Source: Acidobacteriota bacterium (GTDB lineage: Bacteria > Acidobacteriota > Terriglobia > Terriglobales > Acidobacteriaceae). Taken from it: a stretch of 64,000 bases of DNA. The notes below the pieces were generated by a model. It saw only the letters and a list, made by a program, of their open reading frames with translations, made no database searches and was not told where the DNA came from. A program made the translations under genes and the position numbers. The stretch covers positions 124,001 through 188,000 of the forward strand of contig JARLGI010000120.1 of NCBI GenBank assembly GCA_031296115.1, read 5' to 3'. Within the stretch, counting starts at the first letter, position 1, and the number at the start of each line of letters is the position of its first letter. Below, piece by piece: positions 26,950 through 36,527 of the stretch.

Positions 26950-28209
26950 GTGGAACTGTACCGGTTGTTGCCGCCTGACGCTGTACAGATCTTCCTCGTT
27001 CTCTTCTTGTCCTTCCTTATCGGGCTGGAGCGTGAAGAGCATAAAGCTGCAGCAGGACATTACAGCTTCGGGGGAGTGCGCACATTCCCACTGATAGGCC
27101 TGATCGGTTATTCCGTGGCGCTCCTCTCAGGCCCCCAACTGCTCCCGGTGGTCCTTGGGTTCCTGGTGGTCGGCGGATTTCTTCTGCTTTCTTACTGGCA
27201 CAAGCTTTCCGCTAGGGAAGCCGCCGGTGTTACGTCGGAAATGTCCGGACTGGCGACCTACCTGGTTGGCGCGCTGGTCTATCACGGTCATTTTTGGACT
27301 GCCACCGCGTTGAGCGTAGCCAGCCTGCTGCTGCTGGAACTGAAGGTTGTCCTGGAGAAGATTGCCGGACGTATTCCCGGGGAAGAAATCCTTACTTTCG
27401 CCAAGTTCCTGCTGTTGTCAGCGGTCATTCTGCCCATTCTGCCCAATCAGGAATTTAGCCGCTTCCACATTAACCCCTTCAAGACGTGGTTGGTGGTCGT
27501 CGCCGTAAGCGCAATCTCCTACGGCAGCTATGTGCTGCAGAAGGTGACCAAGGGGCGGGGTGGAGTGCTGCTGGCCTCTCTTCTGGGGGGCGCGTACTCG
27601 TCCACCGTAACAACCGTGGCCATGGCACGAAGGGCTGCGACGGAGGAGCATCCGCACCTTTTCGCTGGCGGCATCTTGATCGCATCCGGCGTGATGTATC
27701 TTCGTTTGGTCGTCCTCCTGGCGTTATTCAATCGGGCGCTGATGCGGGCCCTTCTGCCCGAGTTCTTGACGCTGGCGGGTGCGGCGCTCCTCGTCGGTTG
27801 GATTTGGTCTCACCGACCTGACGCCAACCTTGCCCAGGTAAAGCGAGAGTATGTGCCAAAGAATCCTCTCGAGCTGGGGACGGCTTTTCTCTTTGCTTTT
27901 CTTTTCCTGGCCATGCTCACCTGCACACAGCTGGCAGTGATGTATCTGGGCAGAGCCGGGGTGAACGCGCTGGCAGCCATCATGGGCGTCACGGATGTGG
28001 ATCCGTTCATCCTGGGGATCAGCCAGACCGCGGGCACCAGTGCTCCTCTGAAGATCGGGGTAGTGACCGTCTTGATTGCTACATCGAGCAACAATTTCAT
28101 TAAGGGAATCTACGCTTACGGATGTGCTGATCGAAAGACCGGCATTCAGAGCCTGTGCCTGCTTATTGCTCTCGGGGTGCTCGGTCTGGCCCCGCTCTTT
28201 TGGATCTAA
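26950..28209 (+). CDS. MgtC/SapB-like and DUF4010-domain membrane protein
   Basis: FLSFLIGLEREEHKAAAGHYSFGGVRTFPLIGLIGY N-terminal MgtC motif; C-terminal multi-TM domain. Confidence 0.85.
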   Translation: MELYRLLPPDAVQIFLVLFLSFLIGLEREEHKAAAGHYSFGGVRTFPLIGLIGYSVALLSGPQLLPVVLGFLVVGGFLLLSYWHKLSAREAAGVTSEMSGLATYLVGALVYHGHFWTATALSVASLLLLELKVVLEKIAGRIPGEEILTFAKFLLLSAVILPILPNQEFSRFHINPFKTWLVVVAVSAISYGSYVLQKVTKGRGGVLLASLLGGAYSSTVTTVAMARRAATEEHPHLFAGGILIASGVMYLRLVVLLALFNRALMRALLPEFLTLAGAALLVGWIWSHRPDANLAQVKREYVPKNPLELGTAFLFAFLFLAMLTCTQLAVMYLGRAGVNALAAIMGVTDVDPFILGISQTAGTSAPLKIGVVTVLIATSSNNFIKGIYAYGCADRKTGIQSLCLLIALGVLGLAPLFWI

Positions 28210-28302
28210 ACGCAGAGTCCCCGCAAAATGTGCGACCGGATGCCGCTTACTAGGCGGCCTTCCTCATGCTATCTGGACGGCCGCGATGCTACACTGCCGC
28301 GC

Positions 28303-30318
28303 ATGCGCTTTCTGCAACGATTCGCTTGCCTCTGGCTGATCTTGTTTGGTTTCGCCTCGCTGCTGGAAGCTCGCGTTGTTCGTGTCGAAGTCACATCGAG
28401 GAAGGACGTTCTCAGCGGGCAATCGTTCGGAAGCGTGGGCGCCTATGAGCGCATCACCGGCCGTGTGTACTTCTCTGTAGCGGTAGCGAACCAGCACAAC
28501 CGTGGCATCGTTGACTTGGAGAACGCCGTCAATCTCAAGGACGGGGAAGTGGAGTTCTGGGCCGATTTCGTGGTGGTCCGTCCGAAGGAGGCGACGCATG
28601 GAAATGGCACGATGCTGTTGGAGGTGCCAAACCGCGGCTACGCTCGCATCCTCTCGGTGGTCGACGGCGGCGACGACGACTTCAGCAAGGACGCGGGCGA
28701 CGGCTGGTTCCTGCGCCATGGTTATACTGTTGCTGTTTTGGGGTGGCAGTGGGATGCGGCGGGGAACGATGCTCTGCGCCTGTACGCGCCCATTGCCAAG
28801 GACCACGGCCACTCCAAAACAGGTCTGCTCCGGGGCGACGTAATGCTGCCCAAGCCGGCGCTGGACCTTCCGCTCGGACATATCATGCGCGGCAACATTG
28901 GCGGCGCGGAGAACCCGGTTGCCGCGCCCGATGATCCGCGCAATGTGCTCACGGTTCGTGACTCGCCGATGGCGCCGCGTACCGTCATTCCTCGCTCGCA
29001 ATGGTCGTTCGCGCACCTGGTGGATGGCAAGCTGGAGCCAAGCGATCGAAACATGCACCTGCAAAGGGGCCTTCAGCCAGGGAAAATCTACGAATACATC
29101 TATGTCGTGAAGGATCCGGTCGTTGCGGGTCTGGGCTTCGCCGCGATTCGAGACTTCGCCTCTTATGCTAAACACGAACCGGACGCGATCGCTCCCGCTG
29201 CTCGTGTCATCGGCGAAGGCATCTCGCAGAATGGACGTTACCTGCGCGATTTCTTATACCAGGGCTTCAACGCCGATGAGCAGGGGCGCATCGCGCTGGA
29301 TGGTGTTCTGGCGCATGTCGCGGGAGCGGGACGAGGAAATTTCAATTACCGTTTCTGTCAGCCTTCGCGCGATGCCCAGCCGACCTCGTCGCTGCTCTTT
29401 CCCACGGATATTTTTCCTTTTACCGATGAACCGGAAAAAGATCCAGTTACTCACGCCAAGGCGGGATTACTGGACCGGGTAAATGCCGAACACACGGTAC
29501 CGAAGATCTTTTTCTCGAATACCTCCTACGAATACTGGGGCCGGGTTGCATCCCTGATCCATACCACCGCGGACGGCAAACGAGACATGACGATTTCGGA
29601 CAAGGTACGCATCTATCACTTCACCGGCCTGCAGCACTTCTCGGGACCGTTTCCGCCGGCCAAGGGCGAGGGTGACCGGCTGGGGCAGGAGCCGCAAAGC
29701 CCGCTTGCCGTTCGATATTTCTGGCGGGCCATGATCGCCAACATGGACGCCTGGATCCAGACCAATACGCCTCCACCCCCGAGCAGCTACCCACGTATCG
29801 CAGATGGAACGCTGGTTTCGCTGGCAAGCTATGCGTTTCCCAAGATTCCGGGAGTCAGCAAGCCTCAAGAAGTATCGGTTGCCTATCGTCTGAACCTCGG
29901 TCCCCAGTGGCCGACGGCAATTGCAATCCAACCACCGATCGCGGGGCAGGCCTTTCCATCACTCATTCCTCAGGTAAACGGAGACGGAAACGAACGCGAT
30001 GGGGTCCGTTCGCCGGAACTCTCCGTGCCGCTGGCCACCTATACCGGCTGGAACCTGCGCGATCCTTCGATTGGTGCGCCCGATCAGCGCGTCTCCTTTG
30101 AGGGGTCGTATATCCCCTTTGCAAGAACGCTGGAAGAGCGCAAGAAAGCCGGCGATCCGCGTCGAAGCATCGCAGAGCGGTACTCCAGCCGCGAAGAGTA
30201 TCTCAAGCTCTACCGCGCCGCGGTAAATGAACTAATCGGACAGAAGTATGTTCTGCCGGAGGATCGAGATGCGCTGACCAGGCGCGGGGAGCAAGAATGG
30301 GACCGGGCGATACAGTAG
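28303..30318 (+). CDS. Secreted alpha/beta-hydrolase-domain protein
   Basis: Signal peptide MRFLQRFACLWLILFGFASLLEA; RVEVTSRKDVLSGQSFGSVGAYERITGRVYFSVAVANQHNRGIVDLE; DFLYQGFNADEQGRIALDGVLAHVAGAGRG. Confidence 0.8.
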   Translation: MRFLQRFACLWLILFGFASLLEARVVRVEVTSRKDVLSGQSFGSVGAYERITGRVYFSVAVANQHNRGIVDLENAVNLKDGEVEFWADFVVVRPKEATHGNGTMLLEVPNRGYARILSVVDGGDDDFSKDAGDGWFLRHGYTVAVLGWQWDAAGNDALRLYAPIAKDHGHSKTGLLRGDVMLPKPALDLPLGHIMRGNIGGAENPVAAPDDPRNVLTVRDSPMAPRTVIPRSQWSFAHLVDGKLEPSDRNMHLQRGLQPGKIYEYIYVVKDPVVAGLGFAAIRDFASYAKHEPDAIAPAARVIGEGISQNGRYLRDFLYQGFNADEQGRIALDGVLAHVAGAGRGNFNYRFCQPSRDAQPTSSLLFPTDIFPFTDEPEKDPVTHAKAGLLDRVNAEHTVPKIFFSNTSYEYWGRVASLIHTTADGKRDMTISDKVRIYHFTGLQHFSGPFPPAKGEGDRLGQEPQSPLAVRYFWRAMIANMDAWIQTNTPPPPSSYPRIADGTLVSLASYAFPKIPGVSKPQEVSVAYRLNLGPQWPTAIAIQPPIAGQAFPSLIPQVNGDGNERDGVRSPELSVPLATYTGWNLRDPSIGAPDQRVSFEGSYIPFARTLEERKKAGDPRRSIAERYSSREEYLKLYRAAVNELIGQKYVLPEDRDALTRRGEQEWDRAIQ

Positions 30319-30605
30319 GAAGATGCTGGGGAGCTGAGGCAACAAGGGAACATTGGTTACCGTGTTCGGGTGGAGTCGCACAAGGTGCCAAGACCGATGT
30401 TATGCCTATCCGCGGGGAACTTTCCCTGGCAACATCACACGGGCTTGTGACTTATGCCCTTGTACGACAATCATCCGGTGTACATAATTAACCTAAGGGT
30501 CTTATGTCGTGCCTTGGGATGGGAGGCTCACTCCCCGAATCGCACCCTGGCCGGTCAGCAACTCGGGGATTTACATTCCAAGCCGCGTAGGATTGGAGCT
30601 AGGCT

Positions 30606-30914
30606 ATGCGCCACCAAGTGCGTCGTCCACCGGACTGCGTCCGGCGGCAGAATAAGGATAGATCGCTGGATTCCGTTTGTAGGCGCTGCGGATTGACGAT
30701 AGCCCGCGCTTTTCACCCCAACGACTTGGAGATGTTGGAACGCCGCCATGTCTGTCAGGTGGTAGAGCGACGGCGATCGATTCGCATTGCTTATCGCATC
30801 TACGATCCTCATAGCCAAAGCTGCGTAAGGTTGTTAGGAGCCGCCCCGGAACTGCGACGTTGCTCATGTGATTTTGAACCTCTGCAATGGATCAATTTTC
30901 GGGACCCAGGATAA
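30606..30914 (+). CDS. Small C-x2-C...H-x-C putative zinc-binding protein
   Basis: SLDSVCRRCGLTIARAFHPNDLEMLERRHVCQ; compact Cys/His pattern in an otherwise sparse interval. Confidence 0.5.
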   Translation: MRHQVRRPPDCVRRQNKDRSLDSVCRRCGLTIARAFHPNDLEMLERRHVCQVVERRRSIRIAYRIYDPHSQSCVRLLGAAPELRRCSCDFEPLQWINFRDPG

Positions 30915-31046
30915 CCAGTACGAAACAGACCTTCGGCTCCGAATAACGATGGGTTGCGGCGACAGCCTATTCGTGTGCTGTTTGAGGAGTGACGTTACAA
31001 AGTGCAATCCCACAGGTTTAAAGAGCAGCACTGCCGAAGGCTGTGT

Positions 31047-31613
31047 TTATTGCAACGTAATCTGGCTTGGGTAACGGGGCGGCGCCGACAGGGGCAACTC
31101 GAGTTCGCGTGTCTCCTTTGGACCCAGGTTAAGCTGCTGCTTCCCGGATTCTGCCCGTGGGCCTTGCATCTCTATTCTGTAGGTGCCGGGTGCCAAAGAG
31201 ATCGAGAGTGGGGTCTGCCCAACGGGCTTGCCATCAATTTGGACCGCTGCCTTTGTCGGCACAGATTTCAAACTGAGCTTCGCCGCATCCTGTCCTGCAT
31301 GCTGCTCGAGCGACAGACGGTTCGAATCCTCTGGATTGCTTTCCTTCGCGGTCACGACGCGAGCTTGCTTGTCGGGAACTACCACGTAAGAGGGTTTCTT
31401 GTCTGGCGACAGCGTGGAATCTATCTTGTTGCTGAGTCCGCTTAACCCGGCGCTGCTGCCGGTCGCGATGTGTCCGTATTCGATTGCGGTCTGAGCGGCG
31501 CTTGTACGCGGAAAAACGAGGATCACGATTGCCACTATCCAGGTCGGAACCATGTACGCGGTGACAACCAAGCCGGTATTAGGTGGAAAAATCGGGCGTG
31601 GATTTCTGAGCAT
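31047..31613 (-). CDS. PEGA-domain protein
   Basis: LKSVPTKAAVQIDGKPVGQTPLSISLAPGTYRIEMQGP is a clear PEGA repeat; N-terminal TM. Confidence 0.82.
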   Translation of the reverse strand: MLRNPRPIFPPNTGLVVTAYMVPTWIVAIVILVFPRTSAAQTAIEYGHIATGSSAGLSGLSNKIDSTLSPDKKPSYVVVPDKQARVVTAKESNPEDSNRLSLEQHAGQDAAKLSLKSVPTKAAVQIDGKPVGQTPLSISLAPGTYRIEMQGPRAESGKQQLNLGPKETRELELPLSAPPRYPSQITLQ

Positions 31614-31901
31614 TGGCGTGGACTCCTCGTGCTTCTTGGCCTAATGTAGCACGAGGGAAGCCCCACTGAGGTGGCATCGAGTTGGCAGTATGCTATGTTT
31701 GGAATTCTGCAAGGTCCCCGTGCGAGCAATCGAGAGTGACAAAGGTCGTAGGCGGGATTTTTCTCGGAACGACGCTGTCACTTTCTGTTGGGGCTCCCAC
31801 GACCTGTGAAAATCTGACGCGAGTTTCGGTTGCCTGTTGGCGGAATACCCCTGCGAGGCGCATTCTAGGTTTCAAGAAGTCAAACGAAAGTGAGTAATGG
31901 G

Positions 31902-32711
31902 ATGAGTCGGATCCTTCAGGGTCTACTGGTCTCGATCATTCTCTGCGCGCTTGCCGCCGCGGACGCGTTCAAACCGGCGCCGCCCTTCAGTGTACAAACC
32001 CTGGACGGTGAAACGTTCACCAGCACGTCCCTCAGGGGAAGAGTCACCCTGCTGCAATTCTGGGCGACATGGTGTCCGTACTGTCGCCGCGACCAGTCGG
32101 CCGTGGACGACATGGAACGTATGTTTGCCGACCAGGGGCTGGTTGTTCTTGCCGTTGACGTCAACGAGAAGGAATCTACGGTCAGAAACTACCTCCAGGC
32201 GAACCCGAGGTCCTGCCGGGTGGTACTCAACGGAGGGACTGAGTTGGCCGCACGGTTCGGTGCACACGGTTTTCCCTACTACGTACTGATTGACGGTAAC
32301 GGAAACATCGCAGGAGTGCAAAGTGGGGCCGGCGGAGAAGGCTCTCTGCGACACTTGTTGGGCCGCGCTGGCCTGTCACAAGGTCCAGACGCCCGGGCCG
32401 CCGGAAGTCGGAAATCGACCGTCCCTACGGCCATTATTGCCAAGTCGACAGTGATCGAGCTGGCAGGAGCCCAAAGCGCTCCGCCCTCGAAGCCGCGCCC
32501 CAAGACGATCTTCTTCTTTACCGATGGCACACGGTTGGAGGCAGACCACTACTTGCTGGACGCAACCTTCCTGCATGTTGAGGTGGACGGACAGCAGCGC
32601 ACGATCGCGCTTAGCGCACTGGACAAGAAGACGACTCTCACCATAAATCACCAACGCGGGGTTGATCTGAACATTCCCCAAAGCCTGAGCGAGATTTTCC
32701 TTGCGTTCTGA
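31902..32711 (+). CDS. TlpA/ResA-like thioredoxin with extra C-terminal module
   Basis: Signal peptide, LLQFWATWCPYCRRDQSAVDDM, GFPYYVLIDGNGNIAGVQSG; distinct C-terminal ~66 aa. Confidence 0.88.
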   Translation: MSRILQGLLVSIILCALAAADAFKPAPPFSVQTLDGETFTSTSLRGRVTLLQFWATWCPYCRRDQSAVDDMERMFADQGLVVLAVDVNEKESTVRNYLQANPRSCRVVLNGGTELAARFGAHGFPYYVLIDGNGNIAGVQSGAGGEGSLRHLLGRAGLSQGPDARAAGSRKSTVPTAIIAKSTVIELAGAQSAPPSKPRPKTIFFFTDGTRLEADHYLLDATFLHVEVDGQQRTIALSALDKKTTLTINHQRGVDLNIPQSLSEIFLAF

Positions 32712-32888
32712 CGCCGCAAGTTGGGGTAGAGCCGACGTGATGTCTTTCAAACGAGATGCACGGGAGAGCATCCCGGTTGAGGCTGGAGGACAAGCCAGTG
32801 ACCGTCGCTGGCCGGCGCCACACTCCTGACAGGTAATTAGATGGTTACCCCTCTCGAACCTGAATCTGGGAGGCAATGAAGGAATCTG

Positions 32889-33635
32889 TTGTATCCCGCC
32901 CGCAACCGTATCATCATAGGACGTATGCAACGTTTAATTTTGTTCGCTTTACTGGTTCTATCCGTGGCGATGGCCAAGCCTACTCAGGCGCAGGGCACCG
33001 GCAGCGGTCCTCATGGTGGCGGTCCTCCCGCGCAGGGCGGTAGGGGGCCTCGCGGTGGTGGTCCTCCCGCGCTGGGTGGCAACGGACCTCATGGTGGTAG
33101 TCCTTCGATGCCGGGCGGCGATGGCGCGCGGATGGAAGGACCCCCGGGTGTCTCCGGCGGTTATTTTGGGCGCCGTCCCACCCAAGGCCGTTTTCGCAAC
33201 TACGGTGAGGGTGGATATGGCTTCGCCACCTGGTATTACCCATATTGGGAGGAGCAGCCTCTTGAGCAGTATCCCGAACCACCAACCAACATGACTCCTC
33301 CGCCGGTTGTGGTGGTCGAGAATCGTGAGCCGAGCCTACCCGCTCCTGCGCCGGTCTACGAATCGCCGAAGTTGATCGAAGTACCGCAGACGAAAGAGGA
33401 CGAGGCAAATGCCAAACCGCAACCGCCTGCGCTATTCGTACTTGCCAACGGTGAGCGAATCGAGTCGCGTACATACACCCTCACCTCCAATTCTCTTCAG
33501 GTTGAAGTGGACCGGCAGCAGCGTATGATCGCGCTTAGCCAGCTCAATCTAAGCGCCACCATTGCTGCTAACCGCGAACGTGGGATTGATCTACAAATCC
33601 CCAAGGACAACGCTCACATTTTTCTGAGCTTTTAA
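32889..33635 (+). CDS. Secreted Gly/Pro-rich protein with the same C-terminal module as the preceding gene
   Basis: Signal peptide, GPHGGGPPAQGG repeats, Pro-rich linker, C-terminal VEVDRQQRMIALSQLNLSATIAANRERGIDLQIP. The start may be the Met at 32925. Confidence 0.75.
   Translation: MYPARNRIIIGRMQRLILFALLVLSVAMAKPTQAQGTGSGPHGGGPPAQGGRGPRGGGPPALGGNGPHGGSPSMPGGDGARMEGPPGVSGGYFGRRPTQGRFRNYGEGGYGFATWYYPYWEEQPLEQYPEPPTNMTPPPVVVVENREPSLPAPAPVYESPKLIEVPQTKEDEANAKPQPPALFVLANGERIESRTYTLTSNSLQVEVDRQQRMIALSQLNLSATIAANRERGIDLQIPKDNAHIFLSF
33006..33122 (+). repeat. Three 39-bp degenerate tandem repeats (13-aa Gly-rich unit)
   Basis: GPHGGGPPAQGGR / GPRGGGPPALGGN / GPHGGSPSMPGGD. Confidence 0.85.
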
Positions 33636-33848
33636 GGTTGAGCCCAAGGATCGAAGGTTTCTCCCGGTGAAGGCAGGTACTTGGCCATTGTTACGATAGT
33701 TCCATCGGTTTAGCACCTAATAGGTATAACAAGTGATAGTTTAGGGATAGCGTCAGCCGCAAGGCTTTCGCGTCCTCCTGTTAGTTTCTTAGTCTTTGTG
33801 GTTTGCAGTAGAGGGTTAACTTTCCGCAACTGCGGCGAGGATCTGGCC

Positions 33849-34073
33849 ATGCCCCGCAAATCAAGAGAATTGGTGTGGATTTTTGAAGGCAGGTTCGTAG
33901 CGTGGGGCTGCAAAGCGTGCGCCTGGTTGCGCCCCCGCTCCCATCAGCCCGAGAGCGGCGATTCCTTCCGGGAAGTGCGGGAAGCTTTCAACAGCCACGA
34001 TTGTAAGGAATACCGTTCCACGAAAACCACGCCGCGAGAAAGCCTGAGGAGGCGGAGCAGCAGTTCCGCCTAG
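33849..34073 (+). CDS. Small C-x2-C...H-x-C putative zinc-binding protein
   Basis: MPRKSRELVWIFEGRFVAWGCKACAWLRPRSHQPESGDSFREVREAFNSHDC. Confidence 0.55.
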   Translation: MPRKSRELVWIFEGRFVAWGCKACAWLRPRSHQPESGDSFREVREAFNSHDCKEYRSTKTTPRESLRRRSSSSA

Positions 34074-34131
34074 TGGCGACCCGGTCGGTCGACGTCCAGC
34101 CCGCGGCGAAAGATTTTGCTATAGTGAAAAT

Positions 34132-34237
34132 GTCGGGCGCTGGTCCCGCGCAACGCAATCTTGTGAAACCCGCCAGATCCGGAAGGAAGCAACGGTAACA
34201 GGCTCCTGCGTGTGCAGCGGTCAACTGGCGCCCGGCT
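34132..34237 (+). ncRNA. ffs: Signal recognition particle RNA (bacterial small type)
   Basis: Diagnostic apical sequence GTGAAACCCGCCAGATCCGGAAGGAAGCAACGGTAACAG, closing helix GTCGGGCGC...GCGCCCGGC, GTGTGCAGCGGTCAACTGG 3' arm. Confidence 0.93.
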
Positions 34238-34405
34238 TATCTTCGCCGTTCGCTTTTCGCATGCCCCAACCGCTGACTAGCCAGCCCACCCGTTCCCTCC
34301 GAGACAAGAACCTCAATTGAGGACAAGCGAAGAACATGTTTCGCTCTGGCGAACAACGAAAGACGAAAGGCGAATAGCGACCAACTAGATTCCATAGACT
34401 TTCGC

Positions 34406-35470
34406 TTGCGCATCGTTGAAAATGAATGCGCATTCATTCGTAACTCAGGTTGTGCTGGGAGAAGTCAATTGCCAGAAACTGCACGCGCCAAAATAACCGC
34501 CCTTGGAGCCTACGTCCCGCCTCGAGTTCTCACGAACCAAGACCTGGAAAAAATAGTGGAGACTACCGACCAGTGGATCCTGGAGCGCACCGGAATCCGG
34601 GAACGCCACGTCGCGGACAAGGGAATCGCCGCCAGCGATCTGGCCGTGGAGGCAGTGAAGAACCTCGTCAAGTCCCACCCCATGGATCTGCAGGAGATCG
34701 ACCTTATCGTGGTAGGAACAGTCACGCCCGACATGATGTATCCCTCCACCGCCTGCCTGGTGCAGCACAAGCTGGGGATTCATCACACCTGGGGCTTCGA
34801 CGTATCGGCGGGATGCTCAGGCTTCCTCTACGCGCTAAATGTTGGCACCGAGTTTATCGAGTCCGGACGCTACAGGAAGGTGCTAGTAATCGGCTCCGAT
34901 GTGAATACCTCGATGGTGAACTACGAGGACCGCGCGGTCTGCATCATCTTCGGCGACGGGGCCGGGGCTGTGCTGCTGGAGCCTGCGAACGAGGGTGACG
35001 ACAACGTCATCGTCGATCACGTGGCCCAAGTGGAAGGCGCCGGAGGTGCCTTCCTGTACATGCCCGGCGGGGGTAGCCTGAACCCCGCATCGCCGGAAAC
35101 AGTCGCCAAGAAGATGCATTACATTCATCAGGATGGCCAGCAGGTCTTCAAGTATGCGGTGAAGAAGATGGCGGAGATGACTGAGCGAGTCCTGGAGCGC
35201 AATCAGTTGACCGGCGCGGATGTGGATTGTTTCATCGCCCACCAGGCCAACAAGCGCATCATCACCGCGACCGCCGACCGATTAAAGATGCCGATGGAGA
35301 AAGTCATCATCAACATCGACCGCTACGGCAACACCACCGCCGGGACCATTCCCCTGGCCATGCAATCCGCGGTGGAAGAAGGCAAGCTGAAGCCGGGCGA
35401 CACGGTTTTGCTGGCGGCCGTCGGCGCGGGATTCACCTCTGGGGCGACGCTCTTGCGCTGGGGATTCTGA
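34406..35470 (+). CDS. fabH: Beta-ketoacyl-ACP synthase III
   Basis: ITALGAYVPPRVLTNQDLEKIVETTDQWILERTGIRERH; GFDVSAGCSGFLYAL (Cys); CFIAHQANKRI; GNTTAGTIPLAM. True start may be the in-frame TTG at 34469. Confidence 0.95.
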   Translation: MRIVENECAFIRNSGCAGRSQLPETARAKITALGAYVPPRVLTNQDLEKIVETTDQWILERTGIRERHVADKGIAASDLAVEAVKNLVKSHPMDLQEIDLIVVGTVTPDMMYPSTACLVQHKLGIHHTWGFDVSAGCSGFLYALNVGTEFIESGRYRKVLVIGSDVNTSMVNYEDRAVCIIFGDGAGAVLLEPANEGDDNVIVDHVAQVEGAGGAFLYMPGGGSLNPASPETVAKKMHYIHQDGQQVFKYAVKKMAEMTERVLERNQLTGADVDCFIAHQANKRIITATADRLKMPMEKVIINIDRYGNTTAGTIPLAMQSAVEEGKLKPGDTVLLAAVGAGFTSGATLLRWGF

Positions 35471-35531
35471 TCGTTGCTGCGCGACCCCGCGCTTCCGGAG
35501 TAAGATGCACAGGCTCGCTGGAGGTGCTCCA

Positions 35532-36508
35532 ATGCCTCGTTTGCTCCCGCTCCTCGTTGCACTGCTCCTCGGCTGCTTAGGGTCGCAAGCTGAAGATGTG
35601 AAGCTGCGCGAGCAGGCCGACCAGTTGATGGAGATTGCCAACGCGGCAAGCCATCCGGGCGTTCTCCACAACTTCGCGCAGTCGGTTACCTTCCGCGTGT
35701 ATGAGCCCGACGGCTCCGTGCAAGAGGGCACATCCACCCGCGTCTCCGCCGGTGCAACCGGCCATCGCGATGAGCGCACCTTTGGTGAGTACCACCACGT
35801 GATCGTCATCTCGGGCGACCGCATCTCGCAGCACGCCACCGGCCCCATGCCACCCGAAGTTCGCGAGTTGAAGCGCCAGTTGCCCATCCACGTCGGACGC
35901 TTCGATCAGTCGAATGTTATTCACTCCATCCAGCAACAGAACGTTCTCGGACATCCCGCGAAGTGCATCGAGTTCGACACTCTTACCAACGGCGTGCCGC
36001 GCGCGAACGAAATCTGCATGGACACTGAGCGTGCCGTTGTGCTGGGTTGGCGCGTCGGCGACGAGTACATCGAGAACTCGGACTTCTTCCGCGTCGCGAG
36101 CCTCTATGAACCGGCCCACATCCGCCGTTTCCTGAACGGCAAGTTGCAGATGGAAGTCGGCCAGCAGATGAAGGTGATTGACGCCCGGTCGATCCCAATG
36201 TTTTCACCCCGCCTTCCACTACCTGGGGGACGATGTACCAGTGCTCGACGGCGCGACGGCCAGTTGCTGTCTTCACGCCGCAGCCGACGCCGGGGAAAAA
36301 CGGCGACAAGATCGTCGACGTTCTGGTGCATGGCAACATCGGGCCGGACGGCAAAGTTCACCAACCGGTTGTCGATTCCTCGCCCAACCCTAACTTGAAC
36401 GCCGAGGCCTTGCAGCTCATCGCCACTTGGAAATTTTTGCCCTTGATCTGCAACGGTGAACCGGCACGCCTCTCGACTGATTTTGTGCTCCACTTTCAGG
36501 GACACTAG
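35532..36508 (+). pseudogene. Secreted TonB C-terminal-domain protein broken by two close frameshifts
   Basis: Good coding in frame of 35505 up to MKVIDARSIP; then HPAFHYLGDDVPVLDGATA in frame of 36178; then RRPVAVFTPQPTPGKNGDKIVDVLVHGNIGPDGKVHQPVVDSSPNPNLNAEALQLIATWKFLP in frame of 36233. Confidence 0.75.
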
Positions 36509-36527
36509 GCGCATCTGACGGATTGCG

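Noticed and set aside
36190-36265. Programmed frameshifting in the TonB-like gene
   Set aside because: Two consecutive shifts without a convincing slippery heptamer; decay or sequencing error more likely.
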